NCBI GenBank assembly: GCA_013399115.1
Contig: VXAA01001407.1
Location: 205,011 to 269,010, forward strand
Length of the DNA: 64,000 nt
Reading direction: 5' to 3'
Source of the DNA: Anseranas semipalmata
Lineage: Eukaryota > Chordata > Aves > Anseriformes > Anseranatidae
Translations under genes and position numbers: made by a program
The notes under the pieces: generated by a model
What the model was told of the DNA's origin: nothing
Seen by the model: only the letters and a program-made list of their open reading frames with translations
Databases searched by the model: none
Shown: positions 1 through 37,276 of the stretch, in pieces
Numbering within the stretch: position 1 is the first letter of the stretch
Layout of the letters: each line of letters begins with the position of its first letter

Positions 1-2491
1 CCTGCAGAATGTCATGGATCAGGGTGGGACAATAAGAGAAAAGGTTTCAGTCTTCCTGTCCATGAAATCTTTGACATTAAGTCTCTCTTTCTGAAGAGTT
101 GTGTCTCACCAGCTTTATGATCTGTCCATAAGTATCAGAAGTCCTGAAATGGTGTTCTGCAGTGTTCAGTCTGAAATAATGCGTGGATCTGCCATGCTTC
201 TTAGGCCTTGGATATATTGTCAATGGGTTTTTTGGGTGTATCAGAGAGCCCCAGAGGTGGGATAGAGCGACTGAACTTCACATCAGCCAGGGGAAGACTA
301 CTGCTGGCAGGGATGTGTTTGAGCAGACTAAACAGTATGTCTTTTACTTTGCCCTTGGTGTCCATGTAGTGGATATAATGTGACACCTAACTCACAAACT
401 GAGAACTTTAGGGTGCAGTATTGTTTTTTTTTGTTGTTGTTGTTTTTTCTCTTGTGTTTAGTGCGGTTGTAAGTAAAAAAAAGCTTTACTGGTTTATCTT
501 TTATTAGACTAACCCACACAGGCTGCTTTCCCTGAGGGAAACTCTAGCCGCAATTAAGCATACCAGTGTAATCTTTGTAAATCAAAGGGTAAACAAATCC
601 ATACCTTAGTGTATGGTCTGTGTTATGGATAGACTACTATTGCACTTGAAGTGTTCTGGTCAGTAACATACAGTAAAATACTTAGAATAAACACATTTCT
701 ATGGATCCATAGCATGGAGATTGAATGGAGTCCTTCTGAGAGACAGAGCACCACAGTTTTTTTTTTTTCTTATTTAGGCAGTTATTCAAAAAAGGATGAT
801 GAGGAAGAGATTAATTTCTTTTTTTATACCATGGAAATTTACATTACTTGTAGGTTTTCAGTCAAAATATTTGTATGAAGATATCAGGGAAACAGAGTTA
901 ATGAAAAGCATCCTGAGACACAGGATCAGAAAGGCAATTTTGTTGTCCAAACAAATAGTTTGTATAATATTTTAATTGCAGTTAAAATGCCTACCATGAG
1001 AATTCCTAAAGATGGTACCATATGTGTTAACCTGGCAACTTTGCTGTATTTTTGAATTTCCTGTTTTGCTCCCATTCCAGGTTAATGCCATAATTAGTTT
1101 AACATCACTACAGCTGTAAGCAGCCCTGTGCATAGCGAACTGCAACTCTTTGACAGATGACATGCTCATACTTTCTTTGAAAAATCATGTTTAATAATTG
1201 TGTTAAAAATTGAAAGGCAAACAAATGCAAAAATAGGCCTGCTCTTTCCCAAACTGTGCATGCAGCAGAGTAGAAGAGCTGAAAGCAGCAGCACACAGGG
1301 ACGTGCCACCTTTCCAAAAGTAAAATGAGAAGGTGTGTCCAACACCCCCCCAGATAGGAAATACAGCATATTTCACGTTGAATGAGTCTTCAGTGTTTTG
1401 AGGTGTGGTGCTTTGGCTTACTGTCCTGCCATTTAAAACAACTGCTTGGTATTAGTTGTGATGAAGAAAAATAAAACATTTTTGGTCTGTGAATACCGAT
1501 TTGTTGAAATTGGATTTTTTCTGAACACAATTGTCACAGGGACATTCGTACAGAAGAATACCAAAGGAAAAAACAAGAAATTTTGAAAAAAAAAAAAAAA
1601 AACTTTGAAATGTAGTAATGAAGTATAAACTTTTTGTTTTGACAACACTTTCATTTTGCTTTGTAATTTGCATTACACTATTTGTGTATATGTAACATGG
1701 TTTAAGAATTTCTACTGTGTTACAAAGTATTGAACCTTTATTCCTATTTAGGTCAAAGGCAGATTTCAAAATGTTGAAATTCCCCAAAGAACAGGAATTA
1801 CACTTCTTCCCATCTCCTTTGAATATTGTCACTAATATCACCCTGGGTTTTATCTACTCTCCTTAATGGCAAAATTTACCCTCTTGCTGAACTGGAGCAT
1901 ATTTATGGTAAATGAGACTGTTCAGAAATGCCTTGTGTACATAGCAACCATATATGATTAAAAGCTGAGGCTCTTTCTAAACCTTTTGGCCTCCCCTCCC
2001 TCCCACGCTAAGTACACAAACTCTGTCAATATTGGCTCTAGAGATTAAGTCTGGTCTCTGGAGATTTTTTTGCAAATTCTCTGAGATCTATGATATGCCG
2101 TCACAGTAAAACCAGTGACATTGCAGAAAGCCCAGGACTGCCATAACGCTCTATTAATATTCTATTAAGTTTCAAAGCTCTTGTTAATGCTTTAACTGAA
2201 TTGCACACTCTCACTTTTATACCCTTTTCTTTGCTGTTACTCTAATCAGAAGGTAACAGGCGTGGTAATTCAGAGGGCAGAAAATAAACGGGATTGAAAT
2301 CATTTACATTGCTTTTAGTGCCTTTTTAGTGGCTTTAGCTCTAACAAAAGTAGTTTGGATTACTAAGATTGGCGTTGTTTTGTGTAGTATATTTTTTTCT
2401 TTTGAACTAACTTAGTGATGTGATAAGGAGGAAATGTTATACTGCAAATCTGTTTATATTTTCAGTTCTCTTTAAATTGTTTTTCCCCTAG
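1..2491. other. Sequence 5' of the first visible CARS1 exon (intron or upstream)
   Basis: The exon at 2492 begins inside a split codon, so this stretch must end as an intron of CARS1. The mammalian first coding exon encodes only about eight residues, and I could not identify it here; it may lie before the window. I see a T-rich (TTG) patch at 421-450, an A17 run at 1586-1602 and no convincing ORF, RNA gene or CpG island. Confidence 0.6.
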
Positions 2492-27030
<24,539 letters not shown>

Positions 27031-27210
27031 CGACAACAACAGGACTTTTTTTTAGAAGGCGAGTGCTGGGTCACCATTGAAGAAGTGAGCATTTACTGGT
27101 GCTCATATTGCTGTTTACACTTTCTATTATGTGCAAAGTAAATATCCTGTTTACGTGGATTAGGAATGTCATCTGGAAAGTCAATAAACATCCATTCTTT
27201 AAAAAAAGCC
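27031..27210 (+). other. CARS1: CARS1 3' untranslated region (approximate end)
   Basis: Runs from the stop codon to just past the polyadenylation hexamer. It is short, about 180 bases. An alternative longer 3' end cannot be excluded from sequence alone. Confidence 0.65.
27183..27188 (+). terminator. CARS1 polyadenylation signal AATAAA
   Basis: Canonical AATAAA about 150 bases after the stop codon, followed at a suitable distance by a short A run and T/C-rich sequence. Confidence 0.75.
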
Positions 27211-30200
27211 AACCTCTAAGAAGTTTCCTCACAACAGCAGCAGCAGGTTGAATGGTTGCCAGTTCTATTTGGGAAGGTGCTGCTCAGTCAGCAAATCCAC
27301 ATAAGGATTCTTGTTTATTATAGCTGTCCAGGCTTTGGTTAATTTGTCCTGCATACCGATCTTTATCTAATATCCAATGTAGCTTACATTTGGAATGTCA
27401 CAGTCAGCAAAACGTATTACTAAATGGAAGCTGAGTAATTTGTTCCACAGTAAGAACACTATTTTCCAGATGATTTTAGTGTCTTCACATAAGCAGGAAA
27501 AACTGGGTAGTTTCCACTACGATACTCTAGCTGCTGTTATTAAAAACTTTGTAAGTGTACCCAGGATACTTTGCATAGTAGAAGCTAACAGTCTCTTTGT
27601 TGCAAAAGGGAACAGATCATCATGTTTGCTCAACCTGCAGTTGCAACCAGGTGGGTAAGTACAAGGCAAATTTACCTGCATTGAACATAGCCACCAGGCT
27701 ATGTTCCTTTCCTTAATTAAAAGTTATAAACATATTGCTTTATCTTAATATATACCTTCTGAAGTATCAGGATGAACATATTTGGAGTACTGGAAAGGCC
27801 TAATAGTTTTTTTTGTCTGGTTTATCTGTATTTGCCTTTGAACACACATGTAATGTTAAGGTCAGTAAAGCACATGCATCTTGTACACAGAAAATAAAAT
27901 CTGTTGTAAAGTACAGGTTGTATGTGACCTTTTGTATAGTGGGAAGAAAATACAGCTTATCTCTATTTAACAATCATCTTAAAATATGGTTTACAGAACT
28001 TTTCCTTTAGCTTGTTGTTACTAAGTTGATTAAAAAACATTTTGCATTCAATATTTGATTATTCTGCTAATTTCTATTTAATTGTATAAATGCACGTTTA
28101 AACTGCACAGTGGTAGTTTAAAACAGCCGCAGCCACAAGGGAAATTTCTCCATCCTTTTGCCCTATGAACAGAAGAGGATCAGTTGCATTTTTACACCAT
28201 TCTAGATTCGAACCCCCTCAGTATTATCAAGCCATGGCTTGTGAACCTCCATTGTATTTTTTGTAGGGTAAAGTCTTGGTGTGTGCATTGCATTGTCTTC
28301 TTCCCAGTATGCTCCCCCAAGATGCCTGTGCACTGAAGATAACCATAAAGAGATGGGATGTATCTAGGCTGCAGGCACAAGATGCTCCTTCTCAGCCATA
28401 CAAGTTTCTCTGATTCCAAACTCCCTGCAGTCCTAGACAGATTCCAGGGCTACTTCTGCAAACTAGACTAGGAATTCTAACCCTGAATCATCTCAAACCA
28501 CAGCATATACTTTGCTGCCTTAACTGCCTTCCTGAACATGAACTGCTGTTGAAGTTGCTACTTAATGTCAAATGGTGGCAGTAATTTGCTTACAAAAATT
28601 CCTTTTTGGTGATCTGAGTTAGCATTTGCTTATCAGAAACCCAGCCAAAGCTACTGATCACATGACTATGGAGGAGATGCTGTTCGTCAATTGCTGTCCT
28701 GGTTTCTAATTTTCTTATAACATCTCTATGATACCATTGTAGTCCCTCCTTCTCCTCCCCCACTGTTTTTTCTCCACCTGCTATGTTCTTAGTAGAACCT
28801 CATCCAATTCCACAGTTTATCTACTACATTGACATAGAAGAATTTTTTTAAATGCCCTTTTCCCTTCCCAATTGCTTCATTTTGTTTGTGGGACAACTCT
28901 CCTTGCATAGATCTTAGGAGAATTTCAGGCTTGGTGTTTTCTGAAGGTTCTGGGTCTTCTTTCTATATGCTTCCCACGTGCACACACTGCTTCCTTCCTA
29001 AATATTTTTTTAAATTCATAGTTAGTCATGTCCCCAAAGCTCAGGTAAGGGTCTCTGCTGCATTTATTGCGTCATTAATGTCTTATTCTAACTCCAACAT
29101 TATTTAGCTTACACTTTCCATAGTTTTGTCTGTTTGATTGTTTTAAACTAAGATGATTTGAAAGAATCCTTATCTGAAACATCAGTGCTGCTAAAGTCAT
29201 CTTTCTTTTCTAGTAAAGCAGAAACAGCATTCCTGTCTTTGAATTCTCTCTGCAGACAATCAAAAATCTCTTAAAATCAATGGGATTCTTTTCATAGACA
29301 TCATAAAAATCAGAGCCTTTGAAATCCTCTCCTCTTTGGGCTCACCTTCAGTGTCCTGGGTGATCTTTGTTCTTCCACACAGCTACTTATTTTCCCCTGG
29401 TTTGTATAATGTTTTGCTATCTAGTTCTCTCCTATTTAAAGTTGCCTTCTTCACTTCAATAAAGCCCTCAAAACCTTCCCATACTTGAACTTTTCTTCCC
29501 ATACTTGTGTTTGTCCAGTCATGATTTTCTCTTCCTATTATGTCTCAGCTGTCCTTGGACGTCAGCATTGTCAGCAAGGAAAATATCTGCTTCACGGAGC
29601 ATCTGTGAGTTGACTGGCCTAAGTATTTTCTATTTTAGAAAAAAAATGAAATTCACACAAAATGGCAACTTGTTCTGTAAGGAAGCTGCTGAAATATTTT
29701 ACCTTGATACACAACCAGGGGATTGCTTCACACTCTCCAAATAAAATGAGAGTTTTGCCCACATATGGAGTTCCTTATTCCAAAAGCAGCAAGATAATAA
29801 AAACAATGACCTTGGCAAGGAGTCAGAAAAATAGAGGTAGTCTCCTGGAATTTGTAACAAAAAAACAAGGTCCAGATCAGTTACTTCCACTCTGCAGCCA
29901 CAATATAGAAAAAATAACTATGCATAAATTCAGGCTGAAGGAAAACTTGCTAGCCATTGAAGAATGCTGCAGCCAGGCTTAGATACGTGCCCTTTAAGAC
30001 TTTTTCAGTATAGCTGTGCCAACTGATCTGTGCAATCACTGAAATGTCCAGCACAATACCTTTTCCCTGGCAATCCATCAAGATTCGCTTAAGTGAATTC
30101 CACTGCACTTGCTTAGTGAGAGACTTGGCAACCAGAAGAAGAGAATGCAACAGCAGTGGTCTGCATTCAGTGTCCTAGTCACCTGTCTCAGCCAAGAAAA

Positions 30201-32753
30201 GGGGAAGGACAGACTCCACATTATTTTTTTATTTTTTTTAATTTGAAAATGTGTATGTATGCATACCCACACACTTGTGGAAGCAAGTATGAAATACGAT
30301 TTTCTAAGCACTAAGAAAATGAAAATCCCAATAGTGAAATCTTGTGTTTTTTTTTTTTTAACACTTTTTGGAACGTACAACTCATGTTGGTCTGTACAAT
30401 GTGGAGCTTTGTATTTCCCACCTATCAAAGAATTTATTTGGGCAAGGCAAGGTAAAAGTGTGGTGTTTTTAATTGCACCCTTGGCTAAAGGCCAAACTTG
30501 GCAGCTGCAAATTTTGTTTCTTTCCTTTGCTCAGAGTGTGCCTTTCAGCTTTTCTAGTGCGAATATTTACATCAGTGTCAAACATGAATACTGTTGTACT
30601 AAGAGAACAAGTTCCTCCATCAGTCAGTTTGTTCAGATAACCAATAGAAAAATCTGTGAATTGTTCAATCTGGTCTTGTTGCCACCGGTCTTTACAAAGA
30701 CTTTAAACTAATGAGTGCCTAACTACATTTAAGATATTCTCTTTGACCTTTTTATCCTAACGTTTGTATTTGCTTTCTGCTGTTCCAGGAAACCACTGAT
30801 GCATCTTAGATGTGCGAATAAGGAAATCTCTACCACATAAAATATAACTTCAGCTTCCTTTTCTACATGTTAAGCTACACTTAAAAACTATAAGGTGGTG
30901 GTAATTTTGGACCAACTTTAGCTCTCTCTTTGATTACACAATTTCTACCACACAGATGTGTAAAGGAATTTTTACTCCTCTCAGTGATTCCATAGGGCAA
31001 TTTCTATACAGGACACTGTACCACATGCATATTACTTAAGGTCTCCTGAGACAGAACAAATTAATTAAGAAGCACATTAGCTATTTAGTACCAAGACTCC
31101 ACTTAACAATGATCAAAGTTCTTCCTCAGCCTCCAGAAAAAGTCATTGACTAAGTCTTATCTCTCAAATTAGGTTGTGAATGTCTGGCATCTCACTGAGT
31201 GAAAGCAGTTTCCATTAATACCCACCCAAGGGCAGAAGACACAGACATTTTAATACCGGTTACAGATCTCAGTCTAAGTTTTCTCTCTAAAAGCAGGAGT
31301 ACCTAGTACATCTGTTCAGCGGCTCTGTCATAATCTCTCAGTTTTGGTTCGCCAAGCTCTCTTGTATGCTAGACTGGGTGTTTAAATCAAGCCAGGGTGA
31401 TTCAGCAAATATCTTCTTGCAGCTCTCTGCAGGGCAGGAGCACCTGACAGCAAGATGACTCCACAGATTGTGCCTCATCTACAGTCTTAAAGTCTAGCGT
31501 CATGCTACAACAGTCAGCAAAAATCCCTCATTGATTGTGGGAGATAAGTGCCTTTGGAGAGGGGTGCTAGAAATCCAAGGATGTAAGGTAATTGAAATAT
31601 ATGTTTATTTCAACATACATCAATAGACAAAGAGAAGTAATACTTCCAGCACTCTGGCCTGTTTGAAGGCTTTAATAATCAATCCAGAAGAAGTCAAATC
31701 TACTTTTACAAAGCCATTCTAATTTTATTTTAATTCAGGATTTGTAGCATTTATGGGGATAACTGCATTAACAAGATAGCCACAACTGCAGAGGCACAAA
31801 CTCTGCAGAAGATGCAGTACAGAGCTGCAACGCAAATAGGGCTGCAATGTGTATTCCTGCAAGAGTAGAAAGGAGCAGCTAGATCACATACTCAAGCAAA
31901 ACCTCCTACATCTTTGTAGGAGATGATATATTACTCCAAACTTCTTTGGGGTTTTAAAATAACTTTTAACAAAATGGAGATTGACAGAAAAAGCTTAAAA
32001 GAATCTGTGTCAGCTATGAATCAGCAAGAACCAAAGCATGAATACCTTCAGATAAATCCTCCTTTTAGAGTTCATTATGTTCTTTGAAAAACAGAGAATT
32101 ACATGTAGCCACTACCATGTATAAAGTCCCCCCCAAAAAGAATTCATGGAAGCAAGGGGAGGCCATTAATCTGCTGATGTTAGAAAAGGGACTGGTTTGG
32201 AGAAACAGGGAGAGGGAAGTAGAAACAAATAGAAGAGAAGTGGAAAAACCTTCCACTGAGTATGTCCCTTGGCACACCAAATCTGCTTGTTTGTGCAGTG
32301 GACTCTACAAGATTCCTGCAGTTTTTTTAGCTGCTTGAATGTAAGTCAAAATTACCTTATTCTTTAGTTACAACATTGGTACCTATTTAAGTAATGATGC
32401 ATTAATTATTCCTGTCACTAATAACTGAATTAATCCAATATTAATGTATTGATTGGTTAATCAGTTTCATAATTGCCAAATTTTAACTTTACTTGTGAAA
32501 GGATTGTGATGTAAACTCTAATAGTTAATTACTGAAATCCAAGACTAAGTTAGCAGACTGGCAGAAAACCACTTATAGAACAGGGGAAGCCACTGACACA
32601 ATGAAGGCTTAGATGTTCTTCCTACTGCGTGAAAAGTTATTCATATGAACTCCAAGTGGCTTCAAATGCTTCAATTTCACTGTTCCCAGTATTATACTAC
32701 ATAACATCTGTTGCTTACAAATCACTGTACAAACACAAGCCAGATTATTAGAC
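27211..32753. other. Intergenic region between CARS1 and NAP1L4
   Basis: About 5.5 kb of AT-rich sequence. ORFs are short, carry no recognisable domain and have no splice-linked partners. Part of it (29150-29560) is T/C-rich on the + strand, as decayed repeats often are, but I could not name a family. No RNA gene was recognised. Confidence 0.6.
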
Positions 32754-32774
32754 TTTTTTTTTTTTTTTTTTTTT
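32754..32774 (+). repeat. Poly(T) run, T21, at the edge of the CpG island
   Basis: T21 run just upstream of the abrupt change from AT-rich to GC-rich DNA. It could be an antisense poly(A) tail of an old insertion, but nothing recognisable adjoins it. Confidence 0.9.
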
Positions 32775-33014
32775 AATTAGGAAGCGTTTAAAAGCTGGTG
32801 AAGGCAAGGCAGAAGCAGGCAGCGAGTGGATTAGAGGTGCGACAGTCACGGCGACGTGCCCTCTCCCTGCCCTCGCGCCCCTGGGGCGCCGGGAGGACGC
32901 TCGGGCAGCGCACCAGGGCGGCACCAGCGCCGGAGGCCGCCCCCAGGGGCAGGGACGCCCGCTGAGGGCCTTTCCCAGCGCCCTTCGCCGCCCGGCCTAC
33001 AGCGGGCAACGGCC

Positions 33015-33026
33015 GCCGCCATTTTG
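33015..33026 (-). promoter_or_regulatory. YY1-type motif (GCCGCCATTTTG)
   Basis: Perfect match to the GCCGCCATTTTG form of the YY1 site (CAAAATGGCGGC on the other strand). Such sites are often found within tens of bases of housekeeping transcription starts, so the NAP1L4 start may be close to here. Confidence 0.6.
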
Positions 33027-33078
33027 TCGCCCCCTCCCCTTGCGCGGCCGCTGCCGCTTTAAGGACGCAGGCACGACC

Positions 33079-33616
33079 NNNNNNNNNNNNNNNNNNNNNN
33101 NNNNNNNNNNNNNNNNNNNNNNNNNNNNNNNNNNNNNNNNNNNNNNNNNNNNNNNNNNNNNNNNNNNNNNNNNNNNNNNNNNNNNNNNNNNNNNNNNNNN
33201 NNNNNNNNNNNNNNNNNNNNNNNNNNNNNNNNNNNNNNNNNNNNNNNNNNNNNNNNNNNNNNNNNNNNNNNNNNNNNNNNNNNNNNNNNNNNNNNNNNNN
33301 NNNNNNNNNNNNNNNNNNNNNNNNNNNNNNNNNNNNNNNNNNNNNNNNNNNNNNNNNNNNNNNNNNNNNNNNNNNNNNNNNNNNNNNNNNNNNNNNNNNN
33401 NNNNNNNNNNNNNNNNNNNNNNNNNNNNNNNNNNNNNNNNNNNNNNNNNNNNNNNNNNNNNNNNNNNNNNNNNNNNNNNNNNNNNNNNNNNNNNNNNNNN
33501 NNNNNNNNNNNNNNNNNNNNNNNNNNNNNNNNNNNNNNNNNNNNNNNNNNNNNNNNNNNNNNNNNNNNNNNNNNNNNNNNNNNNNNNNNNNNNNNNNNNN
33601 NNNNNNNNNNNNNNNN
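33079..33616. other. Assembly gap (538 N)
   Basis: Run of unknown bases in the middle of the CpG island. It hides part of the promoter and probably the first NAP1L4 exon. Any ORF crossing it is meaningless. Confidence 1.
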
Positions 33617-33850
33617 CCCGCCCCGCGGGAAGTGGGGGCGGAGGCGGGGGGAGGACGGGTGTGCGCGGGGCGTGCGCCTCCCGCCCCGCTCCGATCCGCT
33701 CCGCGCGGGGCGGGCCCGTGGCTGCTGAGGGCAGGCGCGGTGCTCGCGTTTGACCTCAGCCGTGATCTTGTGTTTGCTCGGTGTGGCCTGGGGTGCTGCG
33801 CGTCGGGTTTTTCATTTCGAGGTCCCTGCTCTCCCGGGGAGGGCCTCTTT

Positions 33851-36800
33851 AAAATTTTCGCTGCTCCTGCGGTTGTTTACCGCGTGTACATCGTTTGTAG
33901 GATTTGTTTGATTCGTTTCTGTAACATCGGTGTGCAGGTAGAGGAGTGGAGAAGCAAGTATGCAGATTCTGTAGGTGAAACCAGAACCACTAGGCAGATT
34001 TTTATAAAGCCGTCTTTAACCAAAATAGCGCTCCCTCAATACAGTTTCCAAGGTGAGCTTAAGTACTGCTAGTTGCGAGTGTTCAGGGCTTGTGGAGCAG
34101 GTTAATGAGTTTCTTCCTCTTGATCGTTTTTTTCATTATTCTAATTTTGCTTACAAAAAGTATCAGACTGTTATGTTTGTGGCTTCCCACAGAGTTGCAT
34201 CCCAGCAGGTCTAAAACAGAAGTCGTAAGTTTCTCTTCTGATTTGTTGTAGTTACAAAAACAGTAACAGTTGTGGGTAAAGCCTTCCTGTGAACTCAGGA
34301 GCCCGTTAATTTCTTACTTTGTATTCTAGCTGTGTTTAGAGGGTTTTTAGAACACGAAGTACGCTTTTTTAGCAGAGAGAAGTTATTCTTTGTACATTTT
34401 TGTTTGTGAATATCTCTTGCCATTAAAGATGCAGGCTTTTCCTTTAAAGCTGTATCCTTCAGGATGTTACTTGTCCTTATTATGAACTTTTGCTATCTTA
34501 GACTGTTGGAAGTGTGCACCAAGTTTGTGGTTTCCTGCTGTTTTAGGTGACTAGTGACATTTGTTCTAGACAAATTGTAGCAGCCTGCTGTATGGGACAA
34601 GTGGTTGATGTAGTCCCCTCCTTCCCCTAAGCTTCATGTATTAGTTATGTGAAAATGGTGAACTGTCCAGAAGAAATAAGATACGAATTTGGCCTCTTAT
34701 TGGTCGTGGTAGTGATAATAATAATATCCTACAGTGTTTTTTTTCTTGGAGTTCTGACAGGTGTTTTTTTTTTTTTTTAATCTTCATTGTCTACAAACTG
34801 AGCTCATTTGCTTGGAAAATAACTAAGGCAATAAATATGAAGGCTCAGTGCTTTGCTTCTGTACTTTTTCAACTAGGTGTGCATTTAACTTTCTGTCTGA
34901 AATCACCTTGCTCTCTCCTCCCCTGTCCCTACCAGCTTTCACGGGACAGTTCTATTAGTAACTATTACTAACTCTACAGCAGTTAAGTCATTGGAAGGCA
35001 GCTGTAATGTCATTGGGAATCCTAAGCTTCTTTTTTTTGGTGGGGGGGAGGGGGAAAGCTTCTTTTAATTTTTTTATGCAGTTTATTTCTTTTCATTTTT
35101 CAGTTACCGAAGGAACAACTTTGAAGAGACAGACCAGACTTAAAGTATGTATTTGCACAAGGGAGTGATGTCTTAGCAATTTTTGTTTCGTGTTATTTAG
35201 GTGAATGGCCTTTGTCAGAACATGCCTAATTGACGTCTGTTCCAGTGGAGCTTAAGTCAACTGCTATTTAAAAATTATGCAAGTTATGAGAACTTTATTT
35301 CATGTTTTCCAAACGTGAATGAGAAGGGAATGAGAATCCTGTCTTCAGCAACACAGCTGAGAAGTAGTTCCCTGCAGGAAACGCAGCACAAATAATGGAG
35401 CAGAAGATTTGCATGTGGAGTAGATTTTTTCCATTGGCTCTGTCCCTGGGCCTGGGTTGGAAGAGATGAGGCTTTGAGGCTAATTTTTAAGTAATGCGAG
35501 TCTGCATTTTTAGTTGCTTACTCTTGCTTCCTCTAATAGTGACTAGGATCATGTAACTTGTTGGCTGAAGTCTGATATTAGGTCAATTTGCTCTCTTACC
35601 CTTTAATCATCTTTTTTTTTTCCTGCTTTTTGCATGCAATGGAAGGAAAGGCTCATGTATGCTCTTCTATTTCTTCAGCTATAAGATAGCAAAATTCTTT
35701 CCTTTTGCTCCACAGCATGGTTGCTTGCATTGTTACTTTGTCTTGTTATGCTTGGGGCAAAAATAAGTGTTGGCAACAAAAATACGTGCGGGTTGCTGAC
35801 ACAGACCTAGTCTACAAGAAAGAAAGCCCTTTTGTTTGTTCCTGGCCTTAATCTATAGGGTGGGCTCACATGTTTTTTTTTTTTTTTTGGATGGTAGGGC
35901 AGCTTTATTTCCCGTGGAATAATATAAAATGTACTCCTAGCTTTTCATTTCTGTATAAGTGTTTGTGAAAATATTACTTTCCTAGCTTAGGGCAGGAATT
36001 GGCTTTTTCCAGGTAGGGGAGCACATGCATTGACTGTCACTCCAGATATCTTTACGTTCTTCTGTGGTAGCTGTATTGGAAGCCGGGCTAAAGGTCAGCC
36101 TGCTTGGGCTTTATAAACCCTAAGACACCAGACCTGTTTACTCATAAGAATGACGGAAAGTTCTTTTTATTCTTAAACTTGACTTGCAGACCCATATCTG
36201 CTTTCTTGAAAACTTGACAGTGTAAAATAATGTCTACAGTATGTAGTGATTACTAGGATTTGCAATGAGCTACATCTGGAATGAAGAAAAAAAACGGGGG
36301 AAAAAAGCCTATTACTAAAATAGTTGTACAGGCTTGTATATGACACCCTGATAAAGAAATTACAGCAAAATAAGTTGGGCGATCTGGCTCTGGTGTCTCA
36401 GGAGAGCCAATTTAGATCTTGGGGGCTGGGGTAGCTGTGTTAAACTTGGTTCCAACCACTGCAAACATTGAGGCTTCTGCTTCCATGTTTCCTCTTTGTT
36501 TTTTCACTCCTGATAAATAAATTCAAGGCAAATCGGCAAATTATTAAGTAGGGGAGTCTTCCTTTCTAGCTGCTGTCAAAAGCCCTCTTCTGGGTAAATA
36601 ATTTTCTTTCCTTCAGTGTTTTGCTTCTGTTTAGCTGGTAGCAGGTTTAGGTTGTCATTCTGTATAGCGCTGCAGAAGCAGCTATTCGCAGAGATAGTCC
36701 TGATTAGACAAGTGAGACATCTTTCTGCCCAGGTGACATGAGAAAAAAGTCTTTCTGAAGTTGTACTTCATTTGAACTTTCATCATTTCCAGATCAGCCA

Positions 36801-37244
36801 TAGCGATAGATTAAAAATTCATTATTTACTGTGATACTGTCAAGGGATTAGAAAATAATATATTTCTTCCTCTTTGTGTTTTTATTTTTTAAAAAGAATG
36901 CGGAGCCGGTCTAGGAAACTGACATGTGTTTTTAGGGTGAAGACTTATGATCTGGTAGAAACAGATTATAAACTGGTATACATAACAAAAAAAAAAGTTT
37001 AAAAGGGTGAAATGAAAGCACTTAACATACTGCTTTAAAAATTGAACAAGTTCCCACCTGGATTGGATATTATGGGAGCTGTTCGCTTTACTACAAGAGA
37101 TTATGTATGGTGACTTTCTTGGAAAAAACAGCAGGTGTTAATTTATCTTTAGGTCTTGAACAGTTACTTATTTTACTTTCACCTTCTGCTGAGGTAAACA
37201 AGGTACAGTTAAATTATCTCTAACCGCTGTATTTCAACTTGCAG
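33851..37244 (+). other. NAP1L4: NAP1L4 5' intron region
   Basis: Sequence between the CpG island and the start-codon exon. GC content falls back to the local level by about 33950. It holds one candidate 5'UTR exon (35104-35144) and otherwise no feature I can support. Confidence 0.6.
35104..35144 (+). other. NAP1L4: Candidate NAP1L4 5'UTR exon
   Basis: A 41-base segment preceded by a long pyrimidine tract and CAG, and followed by GTATGT. It has no in-frame role. The splice signals are good, but only transcripts could show that it is used. Confidence 0.35.
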
Positions 37245-37276
37245 GTGGATACAGGCATACAGATGGCAGATAACAG
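37245..37276 (+). CDS. NAP1L4: NAP1L4 exon with start codon
   Basis: Acceptor CTTGCAG; 18 bases of 5'UTR, then ATG at 37263 and the codons MADN plus two bases of Ser; donor ACAG|GTATGT. The start matches MAD at the beginning of mammalian NAP1L4. Confidence 0.92.

Larger units (their letters stand above)
32820..33850 (+). promoter_or_regulatory. NAP1L4: CpG island, presumed NAP1L4 promoter (contains assembly gap)
   Basis: Composition jumps to very GC- and CpG-rich on both sides of the gap (for example GCGCCGGAGGCCGCCC upstream, GGGGGCGGAGGCGGGGGG downstream). There is no TATA box. GC boxes of Sp1 type and an ETS-like CGGGAAGTG (33627-33635) lie just after the gap. This is the only CpG island in the window and sits upstream of NAP1L4, as expected for a housekeeping promoter. 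The transcription start and first exon are probably in or next to the gap. Confidence 0.8.

Noticed and set aside
33040..33753. Long ORF across the CpG island
   Set aside because: Most of it is made of N bases; the rest is GC-rich sequence with arginine/glycine-rich translation and no homology.
33632..34072. 146-codon ORF after the gap
   Set aside because: Starts in the CpG island and runs into AT-rich intron; low-complexity translation, typical of chance ORFs in GC-rich DNA.
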